A DNA stretch of 38,224 bases from Pseudomonas fluorescens (GTDB lineage Bacteria; Pseudomonadota; Gammaproteobacteria; Pseudomonadales; Pseudomonadaceae), in assembly GCF_018614775.1 (NCBI RefSeq), contig NZ_JAGGOF010000022.1:1-38224 (forward strand), read 5' to 3'. This document shows, piece by piece, positions 1 to 11,737 of the stretch. A program made the position numbers and the translations under genes. Positions within the stretch are counted from its first letter, which is position 1. The number at the start of each line of letters is the position of its first letter. The notes beneath the pieces were generated by a model that did not search any database, was not told the DNA's origin, and saw only the letters and a program-made list of their open reading frames with translations.

Positions 1-150
1 AGCAATGCCGGAGTGAGGGCACACCGAGCCTAGGCGAGGTGCCGAGTGGTGGGGCAAGAGCGCTTTGGTTACTTTCGCGCTTTTCGAAAGTGACTCGGCG
101 TAAGGCCGAAACCATAAGTGGCCGTTACCGAAGAAATGGATATACACCAA
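1..150. repeat. Dispersed Pseudomonas-type intergenic repeat
   Basis: This stretch resembles a sequence that, from memory, recurs many times in genomes of the P. fluorescens group. Its landmarks are a GGGGCAAGAGCGCTTTGGTT segment, a small hairpin (arms ACTTTCG at 71-77 and CGAAAGT at 85-91) and a GGCCGTTACCGAAGAAATGG segment ending near 140. Short open frames across it are often annotated as hypothetical proteins, but I see no ribosome binding site and regard it as non-coding. Its left limit is cut by the window edge. The family assignment is recall, not a search result. Confidence 0.5.
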
Positions 151-162
151 AATTCCGCCCAC

Positions 163-197
163 AAAAAACGGCGCTTTCTCTCGAGGAGGAAGCGCCG
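163..197 (-). terminator. Rho-independent terminator of the lpoA-yraN-gmhA-dolP cluster
   Basis: An 8-bp GC-rich stem (CGGCGCTT at 169-176 pairing with AAGCGCCG at 190-197), extended by one G-U and one C-G pair, is followed on the minus strand by six T residues (163-168 on the plus strand are A). It lies 19 bases after the dolP stop codon, so it ends the minus-strand operon. Confidence 0.85.
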
Positions 198-215
198 ATT
201 TATGGCTTGAGTCAA

Positions 216-1408
<1,193 letters not shown>

Positions 1409-1486
1409 TTAACGGCACAAACCTGTGCAGCCCGCAAAGCAAAGAGCAAAAAGAGTGAAAGTGTCCGGCCCGACTCGTCATGGGCG

Positions 1487-1505
1487 TCGACAGTTCAACT
1501 GTCGA
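1487..1505. repeat. Perfect 19-bp palindrome spanning the yraN stop codon
   Basis: The arms TCGACAGTT (1487-1495) and AACTGTCGA (1497-1505) are perfect reverse complements around a single central C. The centre falls in the yraN stop codon (TGA, 1497-1495 on the minus strand). No T-run follows on the minus strand, so it is not a standard terminator. It could be a protein-binding site or an mRNA hairpin between yraN and gmhA. Confidence 0.6.
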
Positions 1506-1857
1506 AGGCGTTCTGCAGCCAGTTCAACTGATCGGCGTGGCTGTCGATGGCAACCACGTCGAAGCGGCAGGGGTGATCAGCCCAGCGGGATTCGCGTTGC
1601 AGGAAATACTGCGCAGCGAACACCAGCTTCTGGCGCTTGCGCTGGTCGATGCTGTCGAGCGCGCCACCCCATTGGGTATTTTTTCTGTAGCGGACTTCGA
1701 CGAATACTACTGTATCGCCGTCAAGCATGACCAGATCAAGCTCGCCGCGCTTGCACAACCAGTTCTGCGCCACTAGCCGCAGCCCTTGTTGCTGGAGATG
1801 CGCGAGGGCCAGGCCCTCGGCATCCCGTCCGCTTTGCTGGCGTGATCGGTCGGGCAT
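1495..1857 (-). CDS. yraN: YraN/UPF0102 family nuclease-fold protein
   Basis: The 120-residue protein starts at the ATG at 1857 (MPDRSRQQSG). A longer open frame reaches 2079, but the extension lies inside lpoA, is Pro/Gly/Arg-rich and has no family match, so I reject it. The core has the layout of a PD-(D/E)XK-type nuclease fold: an early E in GRDAEGLA, then GELDLVMLDGD and FVEVRYR, where Asp and Glu-x-Arg would form the metal site. The family is widespread and its physiological role is not settled; processing of Holliday-junction-like or division-linked DNA has been suggested. The start codon overlaps the lpoA stop by one base (TGATG), so the two are translationally coupled. Confidence 0.88.
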   Translation of the reverse strand: MPDRSRQQSGRDAEGLALAHLQQQGLRLVAQNWLCKRGELDLVMLDGDTVVFVEVRYRKNTQWGGALDSIDQRKRQKLVFAAQYFLQRESRWADHPCRFDVVAIDSHADQLNWLQNAFDS

Positions 1858-3668
1858 CAGCGCTGGGTGTCCGGCAGGCGCTGCACCTGGCCATTGACGA
1901 ACTCGGCCCAAGGCAATTGGCGCTGCACGCGCTGGGACGGGGACACCGCCAGGCTGCCCGACAGGCCTTCGATGCGGCTGTCCGGCAATGCCTTGAGCTG
2001 GCCCAGGCGCGGTGCCAGGCGGTAGGCATCCACGCCCATTGCATACAACCGGCCCAGGGTGCCGCCGGCTTGCGGCCACTGGGCAGTGACCTGCTTGCGC
2101 AAAGGGTCATTGGCGTCGAGCAGCCATGGCGTTTCGCAGAAGCGAATGCCGTTCATGTCGTTGTACTGGTTCTGGTCGCCGCTGGCGCTGAACACCTGCG
2201 ATGTCGCATAGACCGGCACGTCGCCGGCGTACTGGAAGTTCAGGGTTGGCTTGATCTGCTGGGCTTGCTGCGGCGTCGACGCCAGGAAGATGAACTCGAT
2301 GTCCTGGCGACGGGACGGCTGGGCCGCTACGTTGGTGCCCACGGTGTTCTGCAGGCTCTTGGCGCGACCTTCGCTCTGGCGCAGCTGGAACATGTCAGCG
2401 ATCTGCTGGGCCAGTTGCACCGGTTGGTCGACGCGTTCGGTGGCAATGATGGTGCCGCCGTTGCCCTGCCAGTCCTGGCTGAAGGCTTTCAATACGCGGT
2501 CACCCCATTCGCCCTTCGGAACCATGACGGCAGCACGGTGCAGGCCATCGGCGCGGGCGCGGCGGGCAACTTCGCGGGCTTCATCTTCGGGCGCCAGGCC
2601 GAACTGGAACAGCTGGGGGGGGCCTTGCTCGCCTTCGCTGTAGTTCAGCGCCAGGGTAGTGATCGGCAGCTGCGGGCGGGCGCTGATCTGCTTGACCAGG
2701 GGCTTCTCCAGCGGGCCAACCACCAGTTGCACGCCGTCGGCCTGGGCCTTGCGGTAGAACTCGTCCATGGAGGTCAGGCTGGAGCTGTCATAAAACTGAA
2801 TGCTCGGCGGCGTTTGCCCGGCCTGTTGAGCCTGGTAGTGCGAGGCCAGGAAGCCATCACGCAGGGCCTTGGCGACCGAGGCCAGCGGGCCATTCTGCGG
2901 CAGCAGCAGGGCGATCTTGCTCAGCGGCTGGCTCGCCAGGGCCTTGAGCTTGAGCAAAGGTGTCGGCAGTTGCAGGGCGGCGGGGTGCTTGGGGTTCTGT
3001 TCGCGCCAGTGATCGATGGCCGCCTGCTGCTGTTCCAGGGTGCCGGCGGTTTTTACCGCCTGTGCCAGGCTCAGCCAGCCACCCAGGTCATCATTGGAGG
3101 TGGGTTGCAGTTGGTCGGTGGGCAGCGAGGCGATCAGCGACCAGATGGCTTCGTGGTTTTTTGCCGCAGCATCGTCCTTCAGCAGCGGTGCGATGAAGAT
3201 CCGCTCCTTGGCGGCGGCCAGGGTCTGGCCATCGGCTTCCAGGGCGCGGGCGCGGACGGTGCCGGTGCGGACCTGCTGCTCCACCGGCATTTCGCTCAGG
3301 TGTTGCAGGCTTGGATGGCTCAGGGCGGTCAGTGCGGCCTTGGGCTGGTTGCGCGTCATCGCCAGTTCAGCCGACAGCGTGCTGGCGAAGATCTGCTGGC
3401 CGGGCTTGAGTTGTTCCATCGGCACTTGTTGCAGGATCTGTGCGGACTGGCCGGCATTGCCCTGGCGGTAGGCCAGGTCGGCGGCGCTCAGGCGCAACAA
3501 CGCGGCTTTTTCCGGCGTTTTGCTTTGGGCGGCCTGTTCGAGCAACTGCTCGATACTGGCATCCGGGGTCCGTGGAAGTTCGCCAAGGCTGGACGAGGGC
3601 GAGCTGGCGCAGGCCGCCAGGAGGGCAGCGAGGCAGAGGGCGGAAAGCAGCCGCAGGCAAGCGATCAT
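1857..3668 (-). CDS. lpoA: Penicillin-binding protein activator LpoA
   Basis: This 603-residue outer membrane lipoprotein has a signal peptide ending in LLAAC, which places the lipidated cysteine at residue 20. An N-terminal helical TPR-like region (about residues 30-250, Ala/Gln/Leu-rich repeats) is followed by a C-terminal domain with the fold of periplasmic solute-binding proteins (from about residue 255, KIALLLPQNGPLA, to the end; LppC family). LpoA reaches through the peptidoglycan to stimulate the transpeptidase of PBP1A from the outer membrane. A Shine-Dalgarno AGGA lies about 10 bases before the ATG. A minus-strand TACAAT (-10-like) sits at 3710-3705. The gene heads the minus-strand cluster and is divergent from rsmI, the same arrangement as in E. 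coli. Confidence 0.93.
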   Translation of the reverse strand: MIACLRLLSALCLAALLAACASSPSSSLGELPRTPDASIEQLLEQAAQSKTPEKAALLRLSAADLAYRQGNAGQSAQILQQVPMEQLKPGQQIFASTLSAELAMTRNQPKAALTALSHPSLQHLSEMPVEQQVRTGTVRARALEADGQTLAAAKERIFIAPLLKDDAAAKNHEAIWSLIASLPTDQLQPTSNDDLGGWLSLAQAVKTAGTLEQQQAAIDHWREQNPKHPAALQLPTPLLKLKALASQPLSKIALLLPQNGPLASVAKALRDGFLASHYQAQQAGQTPPSIQFYDSSSLTSMDEFYRKAQADGVQLVVGPLEKPLVKQISARPQLPITTLALNYSEGEQGPPQLFQFGLAPEDEAREVARRARADGLHRAAVMVPKGEWGDRVLKAFSQDWQGNGGTIIATERVDQPVQLAQQIADMFQLRQSEGRAKSLQNTVGTNVAAQPSRRQDIEFIFLASTPQQAQQIKPTLNFQYAGDVPVYATSQVFSASGDQNQYNDMNGIRFCETPWLLDANDPLRKQVTAQWPQAGGTLGRLYAMGVDAYRLAPRLGQLKALPDSRIEGLSGSLAVSPSQRVQRQLPWAEFVNGQVQRLPDTQR

Positions 3669-3877
3669 GTAAGTGTTCCTGATACGAGATCAAATTAGCG
3701 TCGAATTGTACCCAAGCACTGGCCGGGGCGCGATGTTAGTGGCGTGAATCGATCAATTTAGGTATTTCAAAGAGTGCGGTGCCGCACAAAAGGCTGCGCG
3801 GCCGCGCAGTGCGACGAACCACGGTGGCACTCGCTACGCGCTACAATGGCGGTTTTACCGACCATGAGGTGTGCGTT
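3669..3877. promoter_or_regulatory. Divergent lpoA/rsmI promoter region
   Basis: This 209-base gap separates lpoA (minus) from rsmI (plus). It contains a minus-strand TACAAT at 3710-3705 for lpoA and a plus-strand TACAAT at 3842-3847 for rsmI. Neither has a convincing -35 hexamer. Between them lies a perfect 16-bp GC palindrome, CTGCGCGG-CCGCGCAG, at 3794-3809. Confidence 0.4.
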
Positions 3878-4750
3878 TTGACTGCTCCAGGTGCTTTGAA
3901 TTCCGCTGCCGGCTCGCTTTATGTGGTGGCGACGCCCATAGGCAACCTGGACGATATCAGTGCCCGGGCGCTGAAGATCCTGCAGGAGGTGGCCCTCATC
4001 GCGGCCGAAGACACCCGTCATTCCCAGCGTCTGCTGCAGCATTTCGGCATCTCCACGCCGTTGGCGGCCTGTCATGAGCACAACGAGCGGGACGAAGGCA
4101 GTCGTTTCATTACCCGCCTCCTGGCGGGCGACAACGTCGCGCTGATTTCCGATGCGGGTACGCCGCTGATCTCCGACCCCGGCTATCACTTGGTACGCCA
4201 GGCCCGCGCGGCCGGCATCAGCGTGGTGCCGGTGCCGGGCGCTTGTGCGTTGATCGCGGCGCTGTCGGCGGCAGGCCTGCCATCGGATCGCTTCATCTTT
4301 GAAGGCTTCCTGCCGGCCAAGGCAGTGGGGCGGCGGGCGCGCCTGGAGGCTATAAAGGAAGAACCGCGCACGCTGATCTTTTATGAGGCGCCGCACAGGA
4401 TCCTGGAGTGCCTGCAAGACATGGAACTGGTGTTCGGTGCCGAGCGGCCTGCGCTGTTGGCGCGTGAGTTGACCAAGACCTTCGAAACCCTCAAGGGGCT
4501 GCCGTTGGCACAGCTGCGCGCGTTCGTCGAAGGCGACAGCAATCAGCAGCGTGGCGAGTGCGTGGTGCTGGTGGCGGGTTGGACGGCGCCGGACAGCGAG
4601 GATGCTGTCAGCAGTGAAGCGATGCGCATCCTCGACCTGCTGCTCGAGGAAATGCCCCTCAAGCGGGCCGCCGCCCTTGCGGCGCAGATTACCGGCGAGC
4701 GCAAGAATGTGCTGTACCAGGTCGCGCTGGACAAACAGAAGGGCCAATGA
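3878..4750 (+). CDS. rsmI: 16S rRNA (cytidine1402-2'-O)-methyltransferase RsmI
   Basis: RsmI uses S-adenosylmethionine to 2'-O-methylate C1402 in the ribosomal decoding centre, the same nucleotide whose base N4 is methylated by RsmH encoded downstream. The 290-residue protein has the tetrapyrrole methylase fold with ATPIGNLDD (residues 18-26), AEDTR (43-47), the SDAGTPLISDPG loop and FYEAPHR. I chose the TTG at 3878, preceded by GAGG (3866-3869) at good spacing, giving MTAPGALNSA as in Pseudomonas orthologues. An in-frame GTG at 3869 overlaps that GAGG. A longer frame from an ATG at 3779 would run through the promoter and is unlikely. The stop is followed by 71 bases and then rnpB. Confidence 0.92.
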   Translation: MTAPGALNSAAGSLYVVATPIGNLDDISARALKILQEVALIAAEDTRHSQRLLQHFGISTPLAACHEHNERDEGSRFITRLLAGDNVALISDAGTPLISDPGYHLVRQARAAGISVVPVPGACALIAALSAAGLPSDRFIFEGFLPAKAVGRRARLEAIKEEPRTLIFYEAPHRILECLQDMELVFGAERPALLARELTKTFETLKGLPLAQLRAFVEGDSNQQRGECVVLVAGWTAPDSEDAVSSEAMRILDLLLEEMPLKRAAALAAQITGERKNVLYQVALDKQKGQ

Positions 4751-4785
4751 ACCACGGCGCCGGGCTGGCCAAAGGCTTTTAGCGC

Positions 4786-4814
4786 TTGTTCTTCGGGCGC
4801 TCTACCGTTAACCT
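4786..4814 (+). promoter_or_regulatory. Putative sigma-70 promoter of rnpB
   Basis: TTGTTC (4786-4791) and TAACCT (4809-4814) are separated by 17 bases, and the -10 ends 8 bases before the predicted 5' end of RNase P RNA at 4822. The -10 is weak, so the call depends mainly on spacing and position. Confidence 0.45.
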
Positions 4815-4821
4815 TCGCGGC

Positions 4822-5180
4822 GGAGAGTCGATCGGACAGTCGCTGCCCTCTATGAAAATTAGGGGGGGGAGGAAAGTCCGGGCTCCATAGGGCGAAGTGC
4901 CAGGTAATGCCTGGGAGGCGTGAGCCTACGGAAAGTGCCACAGAAAATAACCGCCTAAGCGTTTCGGCGCCGGTAAGGGTGAAAAGGTGCGGTAAGAGCG
5001 CACCGCACGTCTGGCAACAGTTCGTGGCTAGGTAAACCCCACTTGGAGCAAGACCAAATAGGGTCCCAAGGCGTGGCCCGCGCTGGGACCGGGTAGGTTG
5101 CTAAAGATGTCCAGTGATGGCCATCGTAGACGAATGACTGTTCAAGACAGAACCCGGCTTACAGATCGACTCTCCACCTT
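4822..5180 (+). ncRNA. rnpB: RNase P RNA (bacterial class A)
   Basis: The catalytic RNA of RNase P matures the 5' ends of tRNAs. The ends pair to form helix P1: GGAGAGTCGAT at 4822-4832 with ATCGACTCTCC at 5165-5175. The universally conserved core is present: GAGGAAAGTCCGGGC at 4869-4883 (P4 5' strand), the CGGAAAGTGCCACAGAAA block near 4930-4947, and ACAGAACCCGGCTT at 5147-5160 (P4 3' strand). A T-run (5179-5183) follows P1 and may assist termination. Exact ends are estimated from the P1 helix. Position between rsmI and mraZ is the usual Pseudomonas location. Confidence 0.96.
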
Positions 5181-5381
5181 TTTCCCTCCCTGCCGGAATC
5201 ACTGGCAGACGCAGTTCCTAAGACCAAAAAAATCTTACTCTTAATAAATCACTTTAACTTGTGCGCGCAGCCTCCTGTGCTTCCTCGGGTTGAGGCGAAA
5301 ATTCCTACGCCAGTTTCTTGTTGCTCCTCCTGAAACGCTCCTAAATCTCCGATCTATAAGGCTTTTCCTGCAATCCGCGCC
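5181..5381. other. Spacer between rnpB and the mraZ promoter
   Basis: No gene is visible here. A small hairpin (TGCCGG / CTGGCA around 5191-5207, one G-U pair) follows rnpB. A TATAAG at 5355-5360 could be a second -10, but I cannot pair it with a -35. The base composition is more A+T-rich than the genes around it, as expected for a promoter region. Confidence 0.5.
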
Positions 5382-5411
5382 TTGACGGTGCGGTGGGCGC
5401 ATTCCTATAGT
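5382..5411 (+). promoter_or_regulatory. Main promoter of the dcw cluster (Pmra)
   Basis: A good sigma-70 promoter is visible: TTGACG at 5382-5387 and TATAGT at 5406-5411 with an 18-base spacer. Transcription would start near 5418, giving a leader of about 68 bases before the mraZ GTG. The three MraZ-type repeats lie directly downstream of the start point, so bound MraZ would block or reduce initiation. Confidence 0.7.
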
Positions 5412-5419
5412 GTGCGCAA

Positions 5420-5445
5420 GTGGCGGAAAGTGGCATGAAGTGGGT
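5420..5445 (+). promoter_or_regulatory. MraZ operator: three TGG(C/G) repeats at 10-bp period
   Basis: AGTGG occurs three times at exactly 10-base intervals (TGG at 5421, 5431 and 5441). MraZ is known to bind direct TGGG-type repeats separated by about 5 bases upstream of its own operon; a 10-bp period puts all sites on one face of the helix, fitting the MraZ ring. Sites span roughly +4 to +28 of the predicted transcript, consistent with autorepression. Confidence 0.7.
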
Positions 5446-5485
5446 TTTTTGAGCGTAAAACGCTAAATTTTGGAGAAACGCTGAC

Positions 5486-5941
5486 GTGTTTCGCGGAGCT
5501 AACGCTATCAGTCTCGATGCAAAAGGCCGGCTCGCCATGCCCAGCCGGTATCGTGACGAGCTCGTTTCGCGAAGTTCCGGCCAGTTAATCGTCACAATCG
5601 ACGCCGTTGACCCATGTTTGTGCGTTTACCCTCTGGATGAGTGGGAAATCATCGAAACCAAACTGCGCGCACTGCCTTCGCTGCGTGAAGAAAACCGCCG
5701 CCTGCAACGTTTGCTGATCGGCAACGCCGTCGACCTCGAACTCGACGGCAGCGGTCGTTTCCTGGTTCCACCGCGTCTGCGCGAATACGCCAGGCTGGAC
5801 AAGCGCGCGATGCTGGTAGGCCAACTGAACAAGTTCCAACTGTGGGACGAAGATGCCTGGAATGCGGTTGCTGCCGCTGACCTCGCTGCTATTCAACAAC
5901 CGGGCGCCATGCCTGATGAACTGCGTGATTTGATCCTGTGA
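5486..5941 (+). CDS. mraZ: Transcriptional regulator MraZ
   Basis: This 151-residue DNA-binding protein has two AbrB/SpoVT-like half-domains, marked by the paired motifs [13 protein letters not shown] (from residue 11) and [13 protein letters not shown] (from residue 87). MraZ forms a ring-shaped oligomer and represses the first dcw promoter through direct repeats; such repeats lie just upstream. Translation starts at GTG 5486, preceded by GGAG (5472-5475). The family start sequence MFRGAN supports this choice. It overlaps the start of rsmH by 4 bases (GTGA). Length is the usual one. Confidence 0.96.
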   Translation: MFRGANAISLDAKGRLAMPSRYRDELVSRSSGQLIVTIDAVDPCLCVYPLDEWEIIETKLRALPSLREENRRLQRLLIGNAVDLELDGSGRFLVPPRLREYARLDKRAMLVGQLNKFQLWDEDAWNAVAAADLAAIQQPGAMPDELRDLIL

Positions 5942-6881
5942 CTATTGATAGCGGCTTTAACCACATCACCGTACTGCTGGACGAGGCCGTCGAGGCGCTC
6001 GCGGTACGTCCTGATGGCTGCTATCTGGATGGCACGTTCGGGCGCGGCGGACACAGCCGTTTGATTCTCAGCCAGCTCGGTCCGGGTGGGCAGTTGTTGG
6101 GATTCGACAAAGATCCTCAAGCGATTGCCACCGGGCAAGCGCTGGCGGCCGAAGACGGCCGCTTTGTCGTTGTGCAGCGCAGCTTTGCCGAGTTGGGCGC
6201 GGAAGTCGCCGGCCGTGGCCTGGCCGGCAAGGTCAGTGGCGTGCTGCTCGACCTGGGCGTGTCCTCGCCGCAGCTGGATGACCCGGAGCGCGGTTTCAGT
6301 TTCCTCAATGACGGCCCGCTGGACATGCGCATGGACCCCTCCCGGGGCATCAGTGCCGCCGAATTCGTCAACACCGCCCCGGTGGAAGAAATCGCCCGTG
6401 TCTTCAAGGAGTACGGCGAAGAGCGTTTCTCTGGCCGCATGGCCCGCGCCGTGGTGGAACGTCGCGACACCAAGCCATTCGAGCGCACCGGCGACCTGGC
6501 CGAGGTGCTGAAGGTTGCCAACCCGGCATGGGAAAAAGGCAAGAATCCGGCGACCCGTGCTTTCCAGGGTCTGCGCATTCATGTCAATAACGAACTCGGC
6601 GACCTCGAGGCCGGCCTCGAAGCGGCGCTTGAAGTGCTGGAGATCGGCGGTCGCCTGGTGGTGATCAGCTTCCATTCCCTGGAAGACCGTATCGTCAAGC
6701 TGTTCATGCGCAAGCTCACCAAGGGCGAGGCCGACAACCTGCCGCGCAATTTGCCGGTGCGCTTCGAAGCCTTCGTGCCGAAGATCAAGATCCACGGCAA
6801 AGCGCAATTCGCCTCTGACGCCGAACTCAAGGCCAACCCACGCGCCCGTAGCGCCGTCATGCGTGTCGCGGAGAAGTTGCG

Positions 6882-6885
<4 letters not shown>
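5938..6885 (+). CDS. rsmH: 16S rRNA (cytosine1402-N4)-methyltransferase RsmH
   Basis: RsmH (MraW) methylates N4 of C1402 in 16S rRNA, completing with RsmI the m4Cm modification that tunes start-codon choice. The 315-residue protein shows the SAM-binding motif [10 protein letters not shown] (residues 31-40), the [10 protein letters not shown] motif, the insert [14 protein letters not shown] and the C-terminal [11 protein letters not shown] motif. It uses a GTG start overlapping mraZ by 4 bases, and its stop overlaps the ftsL GTG by 4 bases, so translation should be coupled on both sides. Confidence 0.96.
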
Positions 6886-8913
<2,028 letters not shown>

Positions 8914-8914
<1 letters not shown>

Positions 8915-10377
8915 TGTCCCTGAGCCTGAACAAGATTTTTGCCCACGCCGGTCACGATCTGCTGATTCGCGAACTGGCCCTGGACAGCCGCAATGTCCGC
9001 GCCGGAGACCTGTTCCTGGCGGTGCCGGGCGCCCGCTTCGATGGCCGTGCCCACATGGCCGACGCCCTGAAGCGTGGCGCGGCGGCCGTGGCCTATGAAG
9101 TGGACGGCGCGACCGTGCTGCCGATCACCGACGTCCCGCTGATTCCGGTCAAGGGCCTGGCGGCACAGCTGTCGGACATCGCCGGGCGTTTCTATGGCGA
9201 CCCAAGTCGCCACCTGAACCTGATTGGCGTGACCGGCACCAACGGCAAGACCAGCGTGACCCAATTGGTGGCCCAGGCCCTGGACCTGCTCGGCCAGCAT
9301 TGCGGCATTGTCGGGACCCTCGGCAGCGGCTTCCATGGCGCACTGGAAAGCGGCTCGCACACCACGCCGAACCCGATCGCTGTGCAAGCGACCCTGGCCG
9401 ACTTGAAGAAGGCCGGTGCCAAGGCCGTTGCGATGGAAGTGTCGTCCCACGGCCTGGATCAGGGGCGAGTGACGGCGCTGGCGTTCGACGTCGCGGTGCT
9501 GACCAACCTGTCCCGGGACCATCTGGATTATCACGGCACCATGCAGGCCTACGGCGAAGCCAAGGCCAAGCTGTTTGCCTGGAATGACTTGAAGTGCCGG
9601 GTCATCAACATCGATGACGAATTCGGCCGGCAACTGGCCGCCGACTCGCGCGAGTCCCGGCTGATTACCTACAGCCTGGAAGATGCCAGCGCCTACCTGT
9701 ATGTCCGCCAGGCGCAGTTCGATGACGAAGGCGTGCGCGCCACGCTGGTTACGCCCCAGGGCGAGCACCACCTGCGCAGCACCTTGCTCGGGCGCTTCAA
9801 CCTGAGCAACGTGTTGGCCGCCATCGGCGCCTTGCTGGGCCTGGACTATGCGCTGGACGAAATCCTCAAGGTCCTGCCGAAGCTCGAAGGCCCGGCCGGT
9901 CGCATGCAGCGTCTGGGTGGCGGTACGCAGCCGCTGGTGGTGGTCGATTACGCCCACACCCCGGACGCCCTGGAAAAAGTCCTGATGGCCCTGCGGCCCC
10001 ACGCCAAGGGCAAGTTGCTGTGCCTGTTCGGCTGCGGCGGCGATCGTGATCGTGGCAAGCGTCCGTTGATGGCCGAGGTGGTCGAACGGCTGGCCGATGG
10101 TGTGCTGGTCACCGATGACAATCCGCGGACCGAAGACCCGTTGCAGATTTTCGACGACATTCGCGCCGGCTTTACCGCTGTGGATAAGGTCTCCTTCGTG
10201 GCCGGTCGCGGCCAGGCCATTGCCCAATTGATCGCCAGTGCGTCGGCAGACGATGTGGTCGTCCTGGCTGGCAAAGGGCACGAGGATTACCAGGAAATCA
10301 ACGGCGTGCGGCATGCCTTCTCCGATCTGGTGGAAGCCGATCATGCCTTGACCGCGTGGGAGGTGGCCCATGTTTAA
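8914..10377 (+). CDS. murE: UDP-MurNAc-L-Ala-D-Glu:meso-diaminopimelate ligase MurE
   Basis: This cytoplasmic ATP-dependent ligase adds the third residue of the stem peptide. The 487-residue protein shows the Mur ligase layout: an N-terminal UDP-binding domain, a central ATPase domain with P-loop GTNGKTS (108-114), and a C-terminal domain with DNPR at about 402-405. DNPR marks specificity for meso-diaminopimelate rather than lysine, as expected in a Gram-negative bacterium. The start (ATG 8914) overlaps the ftsI stop by one base. The end overlaps murF by 8 bases. Confidence 0.96.
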
Positions 10378-11737
10378 GGCCCTGAAACTCAGCGAGCTGA
10401 CCCACGCATTGAACGCGCGCATGATTGCTGCGGATGCGACTTTTGACGGCGTCAGTATCGACAGCCGGGCCATCGCGCCGGGCCAATTGTTCATCGCCCT
10501 GACCGGTCCGCGTTTTGATGGTCACGACTACTTGAACGATGTGGCGGTCAAAGGTGCGGTCGCCGCCCTGGTCGAGCGCGAAGTGACCAACAGCGCGTTG
10601 CCACAGCTGCTGGTGGAGGACACGCGCCAGGCCCTCGGCCAACTCGGCGCGCTGAACCGCGCGGCGTATGGCAACCCGGTCGCGGCCATCACCGGCTCCA
10701 GCGGCAAGACCACGGTCAAGGAAATGCTCGCAAGCATCCTGCGCACGCGCGGTCCGGTGCTGTCGACCCGGGGCAACCTGAACAACGACCTCGGTGTGCC
10801 GCTGACCTTGCTCGAACTGGCGCCGGGACACAGTGCCGCCGTGATTGAACTGGGGGCTTCGCGCCTTGGCGAGATTGCCTACACCGTGGCCATGACCAAG
10901 CCTCACGTCGCGGTGCTCAACAACGCCGGGACCGCCCACGTCGGCGAGTTCGGCGGGCCGGAAAAAATCGTCGAGGCCAAGGGCGAGATCATCGAAGGGC
11001 TGGATGCCGATGGCGTCGCCGTGCTGAATCTCGACGACAAGGCTTTCGAAATCTGGAAGACCCGGGCGGGCGGGCGCAAGGTGCTGACTTTTGCCTTGAG
11101 CAACCTCGCCGCGAATTTCTACGCCAGCGACCTGGACCGCGATGCCCGTGGTTGCCCGGCCTTCAACCTGCACAGCCCCGACGGGGCCGAGCGGGTGCAA
11201 TTGAACCTGCTCGGCACCCATAACGTCGCCAACGCCCTGGCGGCGGCGGCCGCCGCCCATGCGCTGGGCGTTTCGCTGCCGGGCATCGTCGCCGGGCTGA
11301 ACGCGGTGCAACCGGTCAAGGGCCGTTCCGTCGCGCAGTTGGCCAGCAACGGCATGCGCGTGATCGACGACACCTACAACGCCAACCCGACGTCCATGTG
11401 CGCCGCGGTGGATATCCTTGCCGGTTTCTCCGGCCGTACCGTGCTGGTGCTGGGGGATATCGGCGAGTTGGGCGAGTGGGCGCAGCAGGGTCATCACGAC
11501 GTCGGCGCCTATGCGCGCGGCAAGGTTGACGCGTTGTACGCCGTCGGCCCGATGATGACCCATGCGGTTGCCGCCTTTGGCGAGGGCGCCCGGCATTTCA
11601 CTTCGCAAGCTGAGCTGATCCAGGCCCTGGGCGCCGAGCAGGATCCGAACACCACCTTATTGATCAAGGGCTCACGCAGCGCAGCGATGGAAAACGTCGT
11701 CGCGGCGCTGTGCGGCACCCGTATGGAGAAACATTAA
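10370..11737 (+). CDS. murF: UDP-MurNAc-tripeptide:D-Ala-D-Ala ligase MurF
   Basis: MurF joins D-Ala-D-Ala, supplied by DdlB encoded further down, to UDP-MurNAc-tripeptide and so completes the soluble precursor. The 455-residue protein has the P-loop GSSGKTT (109-115), the ENNNDLG-like segment here read as [12 protein letters not shown], a Mur central domain and the [10 protein letters not shown] motif of the C-terminal domain. GGAGG precedes the ATG at 10370 within the end of murE. The stop overlaps mraY by one base. Confidence 0.96.
   Translation: MFKALKLSELTHALNARMIAADATFDGVSIDSRAIAPGQLFIALTGPRFDGHDYLNDVAVKGAVAALVEREVTNSALPQLLVEDTRQALGQLGALNRAAYGNPVAAITGSSGKTTVKEMLASILRTRGPVLSTRGNLNNDLGVPLTLLELAPGHSAAVIELGASRLGEIAYTVAMTKPHVAVLNNAGTAHVGEFGGPEKIVEAKGEIIEGLDADGVAVLNLDDKAFEIWKTRAGGRKVLTFALSNLAANFYASDLDRDARGCPAFNLHSPDGAERVQLNLLGTHNVANALAAAAAAHALGVSLPGIVAGLNAVQPVKGRSVAQLASNGMRVIDDTYNANPTSMCAAVDILAGFSGRTVLVLGDIGELGEWAQQGHHDVGAYARGKVDALYAVGPMMTHAVAAFGEGARHFTSQAELIQALGAEQDPNTTLLIKGSRSAAMENVVAALCGTRMEKH

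Noticed and set aside
1858..2079. N-terminal extension of yraN
   Set aside because: It lies wholly inside lpoA, is Pro/Gly/Arg-rich and would make the protein 194 instead of the usual 120 or so residues.
1842..3698. Long plus-strand open frame (618 codons) opposite lpoA
   Set aside because: It is a mirror of lpoA codon bias in high-G+C DNA, lacks any recognisable domain, has Gln/Gly/Ala-rich low-complexity sequence and no ribosome site. Similar mirrors opposite ftsI, murE, murF, murD, murC, ftsA, the FUSC gene and others were dropped for the same reason.
3779..3877. ATG-initiated extension of rsmI
   Set aside because: It would start upstream of the likely -10 and promoter palindrome and adds residues absent from the family; the TTG at 3878 has a better-placed ribosome site.
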